Assembly (NCBI GenBank): GCA_024734495.1
Contig: JALMQS010000828.1
Location: 5,195,603-5,259,602 of the forward strand
Reading direction: 5' to 3'
DNA: 64,000 nt
From: Forficula auricularia
Lineage: Eukaryota; Arthropoda; Insecta; Dermaptera; Forficulidae
Notes under the pieces: generated by a model
Seen by the model: only the letters and a program-made list of their open reading frames with translations
Told to the model about the DNA's origin: nothing
The model's database searches: none
Program-made: the position numbers and the translations under genes
Shown here: positions 1 to 10,607 of the stretch, in pieces
Numbering within the stretch: position 1 is the first letter of the stretch
Layout of the letters: each line of letters starts with the position of its first letter

Positions 1-149
1 TTCAAAAACTAGATGGTAAATAATCGATTGCCCTAACCTAATTTTATTGAAGTCAACCAATTCGTTTCTGAAATTCTCCATGCGTAAGCGAAAAAATAAA
101 ATAAAATTTTTTTTAAGGAATTTGGTGTTGGTACTTGGTGAAACATTTT

Positions 150-303
150 TAAAATTATTGGATAAAAATACTTGGTAGGTTTCACATAAGATATAAAAAA
201 ATAAACGAATTGAAGATTAAAGATTCTCTGAAAATAAATTCCGTTTTATTTTTTTATATCTAATGCGAAACCTACCAAGTATTTTTTTATCAAATAATTT
301 GAA
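150..303. repeat. Inverted repeat, 60-bp arms
   Basis: Arms at about 150-211 and 237-303 are reverse complements with few mismatches, around a spacer of about 25 bp. Each arm carries the word CTACCAAGTATTTTT or its complement. The structure would fold into a hairpin. It resembles the terminal hairpins of PLE-type repeats elsewhere in the window but has no recognisable ribozyme core. Confidence 0.75.
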
Positions 304-479
304 AATAAAATTTTTTAAAAAAATTGAAAGGGTTATATATTGGACAGTATCCTCTTGATGAAATGTCACCCCCTGCTACAGTTATATTATATACAAATCT
401 TTTATAAAACTATCTTGAACACGTTTATTTTAAAACCAAACTTTTCGGTAGAATCTCTCATCTCCACGTTTTTTAAAAA

Positions 480-853
480 GAACTCTATCGGCCAATACAT
501 AAGCGATCCTCTACCATACACCTCTCAAAGATTTTCACGCGTATCAGCCGACTAAGATCATATGACTTGTACCAATACAGCGTAAGTTTGAAGGTCCACG
601 GTATGTCTGCTGAAAAAAAGAAACCCATCGATAACACATAAGCGAACCCCTACCATACACCTCTCCAAGATTTTCACTCGTATCAGCGGACTAGAATCAT
701 TTGACTTGTACTAATACGGCGCAAGTAAGAAGCACGATATGTATGCTGAAAAAAGAAACCCTGTCGATAATACATAAGCGATCCTTCCTCTACCATACAC
801 TTATCCAAGATTTTTACGCTTATCAGCCGACTAGAATCATTTGACTTGTACTA
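480..853. repeat. Tandem repeat, about 138-bp unit, 2.7 copies
   Basis: The word ACATAAGCG occurs at 497, 636 and 772. Each is followed by the same sequence (CTACCATACAC, AGATTTT, TATCAGC, GACTTGTAC). Copies differ by about 10 percent. No open reading frame crosses the units, so this looks like a small satellite-type array. Confidence 0.8.
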
Positions 854-1597
854 TCGGTTTTCAAATGAAATCGATGGTGTCCGAGTCGATCAATTGATCA
901 ATTTAAAATAAAAGAAACAAAAGTATAGTTTAATATAATTTCTTCCAGCCTGTTGATTTAAAATAAAAATAATTTAATTATTATAACACGAATTTTTAGA
1001 TCATTGATTATTTTACAATTTAAAACGAACATAGGATGATTTGTGGTCTATCTATATCTATTAAATCTACGAACAACGCCTGAAAGCTGAACTTGAAAAA
1101 CGCAGTTTATTAATCCAACCTTCTCTGCAGAATTTCAGCTCATTGGCTACAGCAGTGTAAGCCTGTTATTAAAACGATTCATTTTTTTCTTATATAAATA
1201 ATATTATATTTCATCTTTTTGAAACAAGTGAACTCAAAATTTAATCAGTTCCTTGAAATGAAAAAATAAACATTTAGACAGCAGAATGAACTTTTCGATA
1301 CTTGATTTATCGGGATTAATAAAATCCAGACAAGTAGAAAAAAATGTGTAAAAATGATGCTTCATATTTCTAATCAAGAATATGCAAAAAAAATATTGAA
1401 AAAATTAAGTATTTACTTTTGGAGAAAGTGAGTAGCCTAAGGGAAATGAAAAGTACAAATTCCAAATAAAATAATTTATTGGAATGTAATTTTCATCCGC
1501 TTAAAAACTGAATCTTCTCTCTTCTGTGTTTAGAAAGGTTAACTTTATCGTTATATTATTGTTACAAACATTACAATTCAATAAGATTAAAGTAGTT

Positions 1598-2077
1598 TTT
1601 GGAGACATACTGATAAGTGAATTGAGTGTATTTTGATGAGGCAGTCCAAAATTCATAAAAGAGATAATTTAAACTATATTTATACTTTACCATACAGGGT
1701 ATGGTCAAGTATTGTAATCGTGCATGAAAAAAGTGTTTTTTTTTCTTTTTTTTTCGAAATATCTCAAAAACGGTCTTAAACTATTTTGATTAAAAAAAAT
1801 GAGGGAAACCATGGCATTTCGCTCTACAAAAAAGCTTTAATAAGTGAATATCGAAAAAATTATATTTTTCGAGATAATAATTGTTTTTCCAAAATGTCGG
1901 TTAGTTAGTCTGTGTGGTTGTCTGGTTGTCTGTCCGTTAGTCTGTGCGTTACCAAATTTTTGTGGACGAGCTAGCTCAAAAACTAGTTTGAATATCGGAA
2001 CCAAATCATCATCATCAAAATCCATTCAATTTATAATCCAACAGCTCCAAATAGGTTTCAAAAAGGATTTATTATAG
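1598..2077 (+). repeat. PLE-type terminal repeat head plus truncated CATACAGGG element
   Basis: Positions 1598-1650 carry the block GGAGACATACTGATAAGTG...GAGGCAGTCC, which recurs near 8740, 24295 and 27490 (reversed). At about 1685 a second repeat begins with CCATACAGGGTATGGTC. It matches 26457-27290 and 51245-51925 and, reversed, 12480-13068. Only its first 390 bp are here. Both-strand ORFs of 60-77 codons in it are not coding: the same sequence recurs with stops in other copies. Confidence 0.7.
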
Positions 2078-2079
2078 TC

Positions 2080-2790
2080 GCCAAAGTTTTTGACACTGAT
2101 CCGCGACTATCTAATTTTAGTTAAATATTTCATTGATTTTATTAATATAATAAATAAATACACAATACTTGAATAAAAAACAATCTATATACCTATATAG
2201 CTTTAAACACCTTCTTCTTCCTTTAAGGGGGTTCGTGACTGTTTATCATTTTTATAAGAAAATTCTCAAATTTTTACCATCGAATCATTGATGTATTAAA
2301 TATTTATTTCGGAAATTTGAAGTTGATCGTCTGTCTCATTACCGAGAAATAAATTATTGAAAATTGTCCTTTTAACATGGAAGTAAATGGACCGAACTTT
2401 TAAAAGGGCTATAACTTCTAATATACAAATTATACCATTTTCAACAAATTTATACAGATCAATAATTCAACTTTTATGAATCAAATGATACATTTTTCAA
2501 TAGATTTGATAGTCTAATTAATTAATTATTCATAAATGTAAAAAATAAGAGGTTATTTATAGCAAACAGAATATAACAAAAGCACTAGTGTAGAATTCCA
2601 ACTCTATTTCTTGAAATCGTCTTTGTGTTAAATAAATGCTTTAAAAAAAATTTATCTCAATATTCTTTTTATTAATATTATCGAAACAAAGATTTGTATT
2701 CGAAATTAACCTCATTATTAACAATTTTTTTATTAAAAAATTTAGTAGGCAGAAGTTGTCAGTCTGCAGAAATACAAAAGATTTTTCGTA
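2080..2790. other. AT-rich spacer, nothing recognised
   Basis: Low-GC sequence with no long ORF, splice-flanked GC-rich block, tandem repeat or clear inverted repeat. Confidence 0.5.
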
Positions 2791-2799
2791 GATCAACCA

Positions 2800-3095
2800 G
2801 ATAGAGCTGCTGTCCCGAATCTCCTTAACAGACCTTGTTTATTGTTATAGTTGGCCATTACCAAATGATATTCAGTTAATGTTAATGAAATTGAAATTGA
2901 TGTATATTGGCAAACTATAAGCGCAAACAAGCACTGTTAAAGAGAATGAGACAAGAAAGAGGAAGCAAACTTCTTTTTTTGACTTTTTTAAGCCCTGAAG
3001 AAGGTCCTCGGAAAAGTCGGCTTTTAAGATGTTCCAATAAATTATTTATTTGTACTCTGTTTATCCTTGGGCTGGCTTTCTATTAATTATTGATA
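2800..3095 (+). repeat. PLE-type terminal repeat with degenerate hammerhead-like motif
   Basis: The block ends with CTGAAGA at 2995 and a short stem followed by GGAAAAGTCGG, then AAATTATTTATTTG and CTTGGGCT. The same order is seen at 25545-25665 and 16494-16620. An internal inverted pair (ACAGACCTTGTTT and AAACAAGCACTGTT) lies at 2829-2942. The GAAA of the ribozyme core is mutated, so this copy is probably dead. Confidence 0.6.
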
Positions 3096-3562
3096 AAATT
3101 CAAAAATTTTAAGTAAATTTGATATTTCAGTTGCCTAACGAGTAAGTAATTTGGATGTTTTTCATAATGAAAGTATTTCAGTGAAAGATGTCGGTGTCTC
3201 TTAGATTTACTATAAGTTTTGAATTAAAGTTATAATTTGCATTAAAAAACACTGATGGCTATGTGTTTTACATATTTATAAAAATAATCAATTTAGACGT
3301 TAAAATTTGAAAATATCCAAAATAAGGACCACCAAATATTGTTAAATTTTAACATGTATTAATTGAAAATTGAATTTTTATTCAATTATTTATTAATGAC
3401 CTAAAATTGGGAGCCAGTTAAAATTTTAACTCCATACGGTATTGGCCCTATGAAAAATAATATTTATAATTAAAAAAGAAAGATGATGAAGACCAAGTCC
3501 TCGAAACTATAGTCTGAAACAAATAAATAATTTATATACAGATATATAATTTCGGTATATAT

Positions 3563-3667
3563 GAAGGAGACAAAAAAAGAGTGTGTCTTCTTCTGGAAAC
3601 GTAATTTTTTTTAATTTATTTATAACGATATTTTTCCAGCAGAAGACACTCTTTTATTGTCTCCTTC
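3563..3667. repeat. Short palindrome, GAAGGAGACAA arms
   Basis: The left arm begins GAAGGAGACAAAAAAAGAGT and the right arm ends with its complement at 3667. A single arm of the same sequence is found at 51199-51240 and near 6440, so this is a dispersed repeat that occurs both singly and as a hairpin. Confidence 0.7.
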
Positions 3668-3840
3668 AATTTATAAAAATTCTGCTACTCTCGGCAAAAT
3701 TAAACTTTCAATTTAATTTAAGTATCTTAATGAAAAGAGGTGCCTAGTACATGGCTTGTAATATTTGGCAATTAATTATGAATCGTTTTATCAATGACGT
3801 AGATGGGCGTGAGTTGAAATTGATATAATGTAGAATTTAC

Positions 3841-3999
3841 CTGGATGGTCTCAATAACAAGGATTCCGATGAAGGAGACAGGAAAGAGTCTTGAGCGCGT
3901 GCACTTGGCTGGGCGTCCGAGGGCAATGAGGTCATTAGAGTCAGGCGGGGAAGCAGAGGAGGGCGATCCGACCTGGCCGGCAGAGGAGAGACCTCAACA
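3841..3999 (-). CDS. Candidate internal exon of a host gene, 159 nt
   Basis: On the minus strand a pyrimidine tract ending TTTTTTCAG (AG at 4001-4000) precedes the block and CAG|GTAAAT (GT at 3840-3839) follows it. Of the three minus frames only one is open throughout. It takes two bases from the previous exon, gives 52 full codons and leaves two bases, so the exon is phase-symmetric. The predicted peptide starts VEVSPLPARSD and is rich in Ser, Pro, Leu and Arg, containing DSFLSPSSESLL, so it is probably a disordered linker. GC is close to 60 percent in a surround near 30 percent. No transposon repeat covers it. I do not recognise the protein. The plus strand also has an open frame here but no splice signals. 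It may belong to the same gene as the 29151-29208 exon, but phases require at least one unseen exon between them. Confidence 0.5.
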
Positions 4000-4244
4000 C
4001 TGAAAAAACAGTGTTTTCACTAATATTTATTTATTTATTATTTTTATTATTATTCATCTAACATCTCGCAAGCTCATTAACTATTTTAGATGAACAATAA
4101 TTAAATAACAATAAATACGCACATAAACATAAATTCACAAAGAGAAACAAAGAGGTTGTCCTCTGCTTGATGCAAATAAACATATACGCATATATATCAA
4201 GATGATATATCTGTATATATATTATTTATTTGTTTGAGACTATA

Positions 4245-4272
4245 GTTTCGAAGACTTGGTCTTCATCATCAG
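4245..4272 (-). ncRNA. Hammerhead-like ribozyme core, left palindrome arm
   Basis: Minus strand reads CUGAUGA, one U, then GAAGAC-CAA-GUCUUC (a perfect 6-bp helix II) and GAAAC. A canonical hammerhead has no extra base between CUGANGA and helix II, so activity is uncertain. Hammerhead motifs are known in terminal repeats of Penelope-like elements. Confidence 0.5.
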
Positions 4273-4470
4273 TCTTTCTTCAATTATAAATGTTTTTCAT
4301 GGAGTCAATATCATATGGATATTGAAAACTTGGTGTTCCTTCGTCACTGGAAGGCTAGGAACTGGAAAGCTAGGAACTTAGTTCCTAGCCTTCCAGTGAC
4401 GAAGGAACACCAAGTTTTCAATATCCATATGATATTGACTCCATGAAAAACATTTATAATTGAAGAAAAA

Positions 4471-4498
4471 CTGATGATGAAGACCAAGTCTTCGAAAC
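4471..4498 (+). ncRNA. Hammerhead-like ribozyme core, right palindrome arm
   Basis: The same motif as on the other arm: CUGAUGA (4471-4477), U, helix II 4479-4484 with 4488-4493, GAAAC at 4494-4498. The related copy at 55106-55132 has GAGGGU pairing with GCCUUC, so both helix II strands changed while pairing was kept. Confidence 0.55.
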
Positions 4499-4639
4499 TA
4501 TAGTCTCAAACAAATAAATAATATATATATACAGATATATCATCTTGATATATATGTGTATATGTTTATTTGCATCAAGCAGAGGACAACCTCTTTGTTT
4601 CTCTTTGTGAATCAACAACTCTGCTACTCTCGGCAAAAC

Positions 4640-5280
4640 AAAAACTTTTCAATAAACATAAATCATATTATATCACATTAAACCTAATAAAAAAAATTCA
4701 ACCCTCTATATTTTTTTTTATAAATTTTATTAAACCAATTATTTTACATGAATTAATGTATACATTGTATTTTAGCTTCGACTCCGGAGATTACTTCTCC
4801 ACCATCGATTGTCCTTTTAGTCCTTGTTTTTAATAAGAGGAAAAAACTAATTAAATAAAAAAAACTCTTTTCCGATAATTATTCCAATTGCATATTAATC
4901 CTCAACCCTCTATTTGAATAATATTAAGTGAAGGGTTAAATTTCAGTAAAATAAAAATCAAGAAAATCAACAGAGAAATCAGAAAAACAAAATAATAATC
5001 AAGTTAGGGTTTTTTTTATTATTTCAATTTTATCCATTAAATTTAACCGTTTTATATTTATATTTATGAAGTATATTAATGAGAAGGGCTTTTTTAAAAT
5101 AAATAACTTTAATTTTGTACATTAACAATAAAAAATATTTATAGTTTTAAGGCTTTAAAATGTGTACAATACGCTTAAGCCGGATTTTGCTATATTGCAG
5201 CAATCTTATTTATATGTTATGGGGGGCAAAATAGCCACCCTGACTTAGTGGAATGGCCGATATTTAGTCGTCATACATAT
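4640..5280. other. AT-rich spacer, nothing recognised
   Basis: No supported gene. The two small ORFs overlapping the palindrome end and this spacer lack any coding signature. Confidence 0.5.
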
Positions 5281-6077
5281 ACTATATATATATTTGTCTA
5301 GATTAATTTGTAACAACGCTCAGGGAATGCTCTCGACATATGCCGTCGGTATATTTGCGGGAAATTTGAACTAGAATTTTGAAATGAAAGACTCCAATTA
5401 ATTTTAAATTAAGAAACATTAAATATATTGATAATTATTCCTCCCCCCCCCCTCACCACTCAAAAATTAAATATTCAATTTGCTTTTCTTTGCGCACAGA
5501 AGAAGAAATTAATCACATCTTATTTGATTTATATTTTATATATTATTTGTTTATTTTTTAATAATTTGCCACTTTTTAAAAAATCTAAATATTGTTATTC
5601 TTATTTTTTGATTTTTACAAAATTAAACGACTTAAGACACTCATGCCAGAGTTTCTCATGGCAATACTGGAGCAGCCTTTCATACAAACAACACTGATCT
5701 CTTTTAAATATTTGGAGCCTTATATCGATTATCGATCCCAAATTTTTAAAAAATGATATAATATAATTCTCCTCTTCACACGATCCCATCTATTTAAATA
5801 AATCTATTTCCACACAAAAAATATCACAATGCTGTAGATTATAGAAGAAAAAAATACTTCCAGATTCATAACTAGAGGCGTATTTCTGTAGCTGTGTCAG
5901 GACGAAAATGAGGCGAAACTTTTAAGAAACTATGTATTTTCGTGAGTTTACAGGTATACATTTGGAGTGTGGTTTTTTAAGAGGAATAAAATTTTTGGAC
6001 CGAGACGCCGCCCACCAGGCCAGCAGCCCGGAGGGCCGAGCTTCAGGGCGTGCCGAAGGCACGCACGAAAAGCTCGT
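5281..6077 (+). mobile_element. Non-autonomous Helitron, copy 1
   Basis: It starts with ACTATATATA, followed by AGATTAATTTGTAACAACGC, and ends in a GC-rich segment CGAGACGCCGCCC...GGAGGGCCGAGC, then the hairpin GCGTGCCGAAGGCACGC and the terminus CTCGT. A second copy lies at 8954-9783 and shares almost its whole length. Hairpin plus CTRR-like terminus with no TIR or TSD is the Helitron signature. No Rep-helicase is encoded. Confidence 0.7.
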
Positions 6078-6245
6078 AATATTATAAATATTTACTTTAA
6101 ATTTAAAAAAAAAATATTGCCATAACACCTGGCACCAATTGGACTGACAGTGATGTATTTTTTTATAATCGATATTGTCATTTTCTCTTTCTTTGTTCGG
6201 GGTTGCCCCCCTCCCCCTCCCCTCTGCGGGCACAATAAATAAGTA

Positions 6246-6420
6246 ACTAGTTGTTTCGGGACAATACTAGGAAATAGTTAATGCTAGAGTATATAGAACA
6301 GACAATAAGTATTCATAATTCATAAGCCCAAAAGTTTTTGCTGTTTATGTACCACTGCTAGCCAAAATCTATATAGGAACTATATAGTTTGAAACATTGT
6401 GCTACTAGGGTATAGTTTCG
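6246..6420 (+). repeat. Fragment of the Mutator-like element terminus
   Basis: The sequence from TAGTTGTTTCGGGACAATAC to GTACCACTGCTAGCC matches the first 130 bp of 7342-8010 and of the full element at 10448. Nothing of the interior is left. Confidence 0.7.
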
Positions 6421-7341
6421 TTTATAAATAAAATTTATAATTCCAGCAGAAAACACACTCTTTTTTTAATAATTTATTGATTAAGTATAAAGACAAATTT
6501 TGTTTTATTAATTTTATTAAAAAAGTTATTTAATTTAAAAACAAGAATTCGTAATTAAAACCATCGAAAAAAAAGTGTTATCTGAGCTGAGATTGATGGC
6601 CCCCAGTAATTTTTTTTTTCAAAAATGATTCAATTCAATTTAATTAAACTCCTTTATCTTAATTGGAATCTCACGAGATACAAAAAAAATATTATAATAA
6701 TAATAAAAACAAACTTTATTAAAATATTTACCTTATTCATCGTTTCAAATTAAACATTACGATACATTAGGGGTTTTTTTGCTCTCTGAGGATTCTAGTA
6801 GATAAATTTTGTTTTTATCTCGAATGTTTGAACATATTGGATGATTTTTACCTTTTATACTCATATATATGTAGAATCTATAATAATTATAGCAAATGTT
6901 TGTTTTTAATTAAAAAATATTGAATTAATTTTTGAATAATTTAATAATAGAAAGGCTAATTTCTTTAACCAAACAAATTATGAATTTTTAATAAATTTTA
7001 TTTTATTTTTTTAGTATATTGGCCAAACGAATTGGGTTCGCATATCAAGGGTTTCGTATTTAATTTATGGAAAATTTTACAGCAAAAAATCGGAGAATCG
7101 ATTACATTTATGAAAACTCTTCCCCTCAGCCCCTTTTTTATGCCCATTTGTAACCTAATTGTGAAGATAAGCCTTTACCATTTAACCAAGGCTTCAAATT
7201 TTAGTAAATAAATTTTCCTTAAATCACCAACCCCTCCAAATTGCATTTGTTTCTGGGGTAACCAGATATCGTGAAATTTGAATAACTTTTCGTTCCTACT
7301 TTGACATTCAACAATTATTTTAATCCAAAATGAATTAATCT
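6421..7341. other. AT-rich spacer
   Basis: Apart from a piece of the 3563-3667 hairpin repeat near 6440 (CAGCAGAAAACACACTC), no gene, array or inverted repeat was recognised. Confidence 0.5.
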
Positions 7342-8010
7342 AGTTGTTTCGGGACAATACTAGGAAAAAGTTAATGCTAGAGTATATAGAACAGACAATA
7401 AGGATTCATAATTCATAAACCCAAAACTTTTTGATGTTTATGTACCACTACTAGCCAATCCAGTGCTCGTTTGACAAATCTGGCAACACTGTCCGAGCTT
7501 GTATATATTTTATCATAGAAATTTCAGATAAAGTACATTATAAAGGGAGATTTATAAAACAAAAAGTTCTTAATAAGCAACTGAAAGCTGTTGCGACAAT
7601 GGCTGAAGCGAAAAAACGTCAAAAAAATACTAACGTTAACCCACTTTTTAGGTTAAATAAATGCGTTGTTGCCAGCTTGTTTTTAGTGTAAATTTTTCAT
7701 TATACATTTTTAATTATTTATTCATTATTATCTCAGAAACTGTGTTGTAACTATGAATTAAAATTTTTCTTAAAAAAGGTATTCGTTATTGTTTAATGTT
7801 GGTTTAGTTTTATATAACAATGGTAAGAAGAGTTTCTTAATTATAATTAACTATATATGTAGGTAAACTTTCCGATATCCCGTATAGTGCAATGTATAAG
7901 AGTCTGAAATATTCTATCTTTGGAATTTAATATCTCCGGAACTATATTGTTCATAAATTTCCTTTTGCTACCAATCAATACAGAAGTATTTAAATAATAA
8001 TTTATAATTT
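7342..8010 (+). mobile_element. Internally deleted derivative of the Mutator-like element
   Basis: Positions 7342-7660 match the left end of the element at 10448-13683, including the start of its transposase region (AAAGTTCTTAATAA, CTGTTGCGACAATGG). Positions 7665-8010 match its right end (CTCAGAAACTGTGTTGTAAC, CGATATCCCGTATAGTGCAATG). About 2.5 kb of interior is missing. The right terminal repeat is lost where the sequence runs into a PLE-type repeat. It codes for no transposase and would need one supplied in trans. Confidence 0.8.
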
Positions 8011-8029
8011 GAAAGTTTATATTGGGAAA

Positions 8030-8120
8030 ATAAGGACAAGTTTTTTATGTGTGACATTTTTATTTATCCACCAACGTTTCGTCGACTTTGCCGACTTCTT
8101 CAGGAGCTTCAAATAGTCAT
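8030..8120 (-). repeat. PLE-type terminal repeat with hammerhead-like core
   Basis: The minus strand reads CTGAAGA (8104-8098), A, GTCG...CGAC (perfect 4-bp helix II), GAAACGTTGGTGG (GAAAC at 8080-8076). Copies of the same type form an inverted pair at 52340-52462. The block GGACAAG...TGTGTGA beside it is shared with 52300. Confidence 0.6.
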
Positions 8121-8739
8121 GTCACACATTCGTCTAAATTTTCTTATTACCTTCGTTACCATTGAAGACCATCAGAATACAATTTTCAAAAGATATTTGG
8201 CACATTCACAAAAAACACAATTTTTCTCTTTATAATAACAACCTTATCAATACAAAACAGAACAGAAATCACTTCCTATAAAAAATAGAATAGAATACTT
8301 TTCTTTTTATCTCTATATACAAAAATCTCAACTTCGAATAAATTAAACTTATACATTAATGATTGATTCAATTGGTTATTTTTTCATATTCTTATTTAAT
8401 CCATTATTTTATCAGCGTCTATTTGCCAGGTTCGTAAATGCGAGCTAACGTCCTTTGGATGTTATTCTTTTGATTATTTTTAAAATCAAAGTAATTGTTT
8501 GTTTGACTTCTAATTTTACAAAAATAAAAACACGGACAAACAAAAATCAAAGAGAAAATGCTTTTCTAGAAGGAGGGTAGTTTGTAATAAAATAAAATTA
8601 TGGCACCTTAATGATATAAATATAGAATTTCAAATTTTCTGATGTAATTTTATTATTTAAATTTTATTAACTAAAGGGTTTTTTTAGTCACATAAAATAA
8701 ATAATTACAGTAATTTTAATCAATTACCATATATTGGAG
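8121..8739. other. AT-rich spacer, nothing recognised
   Basis: Short ORFs only; no repeat or splice-flanked block recognised. Confidence 0.45.
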
Positions 8740-8890
8740 TAATTTTTGGAGACGGACTGATAAGTGAAATTGTGTGGATATCGATGAGGCAGTCCAAAAA
8801 AAGAAGAATATCATTTACACTATCTTTTTATTTATAAAACCGACGTTTCGGAGGCCATTCCCTCTTTCTTCAGGGTCTGTAATTAATTAA
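8740..8890 (-). repeat. PLE-type terminal repeat with hammerhead-like core
   Basis: It opens with GGAGACGGACTGATAAGTG and GAGGCAGTCC, then (minus strand) CTGAAGA at 8873, a GAGG...CCTC stem and GAAACGTCGG at 8849. The same terminal block occurs at 1598, 24295, 26401 and 27490. Confidence 0.65.
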
Positions 8891-8953
8891 AATGGGATTT
8901 AGCTATCATTACAAACAAGATCATCACAATTTTTTTTATAAATAAAGTACAAT

Positions 8954-9783
8954 ACTATATATAAGAGCCTAGATTAATTTGTAACAACGCTCAGAGAATG
9001 CTGCCGATAGGGAGCGCTGATGCCGTCGGTATATTTGCGGCAAATTTGAAATATAATTGTAATTGTAATTTGAAATGAAAGACTCCAATTGATTTTAAAT
9101 TAAGAAACATTAAATATATTGATAATTATTCCTCCCCCCACGCCCCTCACCACTCAAAAATTAAATATTCAATTCGCTTTTCTTTGCGCACAGAAAAATA
9201 AATTAATCACATCTTATTTGATTTATATTTTATATATTATTTGTTTATTTTTTAATAATTTGCCACTTTTTTATATTTTTTTAAAAATCTAAATTTTGTT
9301 ATTCTTATTTTTGGATTTTTACAAAATTGAACGACTTAAGACACGCATGCCCGAGTTTATCATGGCAATACTGGAGGGAGCAGCCTATCATATCATACAA
9401 ACAACACCTAATCTCTTTTAAATATTTGGAGCCTTATATCCATTAGCGAATTTTAAAAAAAATATATAATATAATTCTCCTCCTCACACGATCCCACTTA
9501 TTTAAATAAATCTATTTCCACACAAAAAATATCACAATGCTGTAGATTATAGAAAAAAAATACTTCCAGATTCATATCTAGAGCCTCATTTCTGTAGCTG
9601 TGTCAGGACGAAAATGAGGCGAAACTTTTAAGAGACTATGTATTTTCGGGAGTTTACAGGTATACATTTGGAGTGTGGTGTATTAAGAGGAATAACATTT
9701 TTGGACCGAGACGCCGCCCGCCAGGGCTTCAGCCGGAGGGCCGAGCTTCGAGGGCGTGCCGAAGGCACGCACGAAAATCTCGT
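8954..9783 (+). mobile_element. Non-autonomous Helitron, copy 2
   Basis: This copy matches 5281-6077: ACTATATATAAGAGCCTAG start, shared interior with ATTCTCCTC and GTAGCTGTGTCAGGACG, GC-rich end CGAGACGCCGCCCGCC, hairpin GTGCCGAAGGCAC and CTCGT terminus. A third relative with the same first 40 bp is at 42906. It does not code for protein. Confidence 0.72.
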
Positions 9784-10447
9784 TAATATATAATTATATA
9801 CAATTTTTTAATCAAAAAAATATAAAAATTATATATATATATGTATGTATGTATATTTACTATATATAAAAAACAATATACATCAGACTTGCATTCAAAA
9901 ATGATCAAATTATGAATAAAAAAAGAAATCAAAAATATTTCACGCTTTAGGCGCAGGAATTATAAAAACTAAAACAAATATTTTTAAACGTATTTACTAA
10001 TAAAAAAAAGTGTTGAATTCTATCATTGAAACATATTTATCTCTGTCCGTGCAATGCAATCCTTGCTTTAATCAAAAGGTATAAAGATAAAAAAAAATGT
10101 TACACCTATAAGAATTTATTTTCCTTATAGAAATCCCTTTTGTACACGTGCAAAGTGCTAATTTTGTTTATTTTTTTACTTTTAGAACGTAAACATAGTT
10201 TCATATAAATGAGATTTTTTTAATTAAAAGATAAATTCAAGCACCCTTGAGTAATGATTGAACGAATAAATTTATGTAATAAACTTGAATGTAATATCGT
10301 TAGCAAGAGCTGAATTTTTGCTTTTTTTAATATTTTTAATTTAGACAAATACTACTTGAAATCATTAGAGTAGACACACAATTTAATAAAAATTTAATTT
10401 GTGAGACGATAGTATAAAATAATGAATTTTGTATTTTATAATATTAA
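9784..10447. other. AT-rich spacer with an AT microsatellite
   Basis: A short (AT)n/(TATG)n run lies at about 9828-9860. Nothing else was recognised before the TTAA that bounds the Mutator-like element. Confidence 0.5.
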
Positions 10448-10607
10448 GGTAGTTGTTTCGCGACAATACCAGCAAAAAGTTAATGCTCAAGTATATAGAA
10501 CAGTCAATAAGGATTCATAGTTCATAAGGCCAACACTTTTTGCTGTTTTTGTACCAAATCTAGCCAATCCCGTGCTCGTTTGAGAAATTTGGCAACATTG
10601 AAAGAGA

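Larger units (their letters stand above)
4133..4612. repeat. 480-bp near-perfect palindrome of PLE-type terminal repeats
   Basis: Arms of about 230 bp (4133-4363 and 4380-4612) are nearly identical reverse complements around a 16-bp centre. From the outside in, each arm has CACAAAGAGAAACAAAGAGG, an ATATAT stretch, TTTGTTTGAGACTATAG, a hammerhead-like core and a block with CCATATGATATTGACTCC. Single or partial arms recur at 32350-32446, 33360-33500, 35040-35530, 52575-52710 and 54890-55245. Inverted and tandem terminal repeats are typical of Penelope-like elements. Confidence 0.85.

Noticed and set aside
3842..4003. Plus-strand open frame opposite the 3841-3999 exon
   Set aside because: No splice signals or start context on that strand; the minus strand explains the openness.
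5922..6233. Minus-strand ORF of 103 codons
   Set aside because: Overlaps the GC-rich Helitron terminus; not kept in the copy at 9640-9790.
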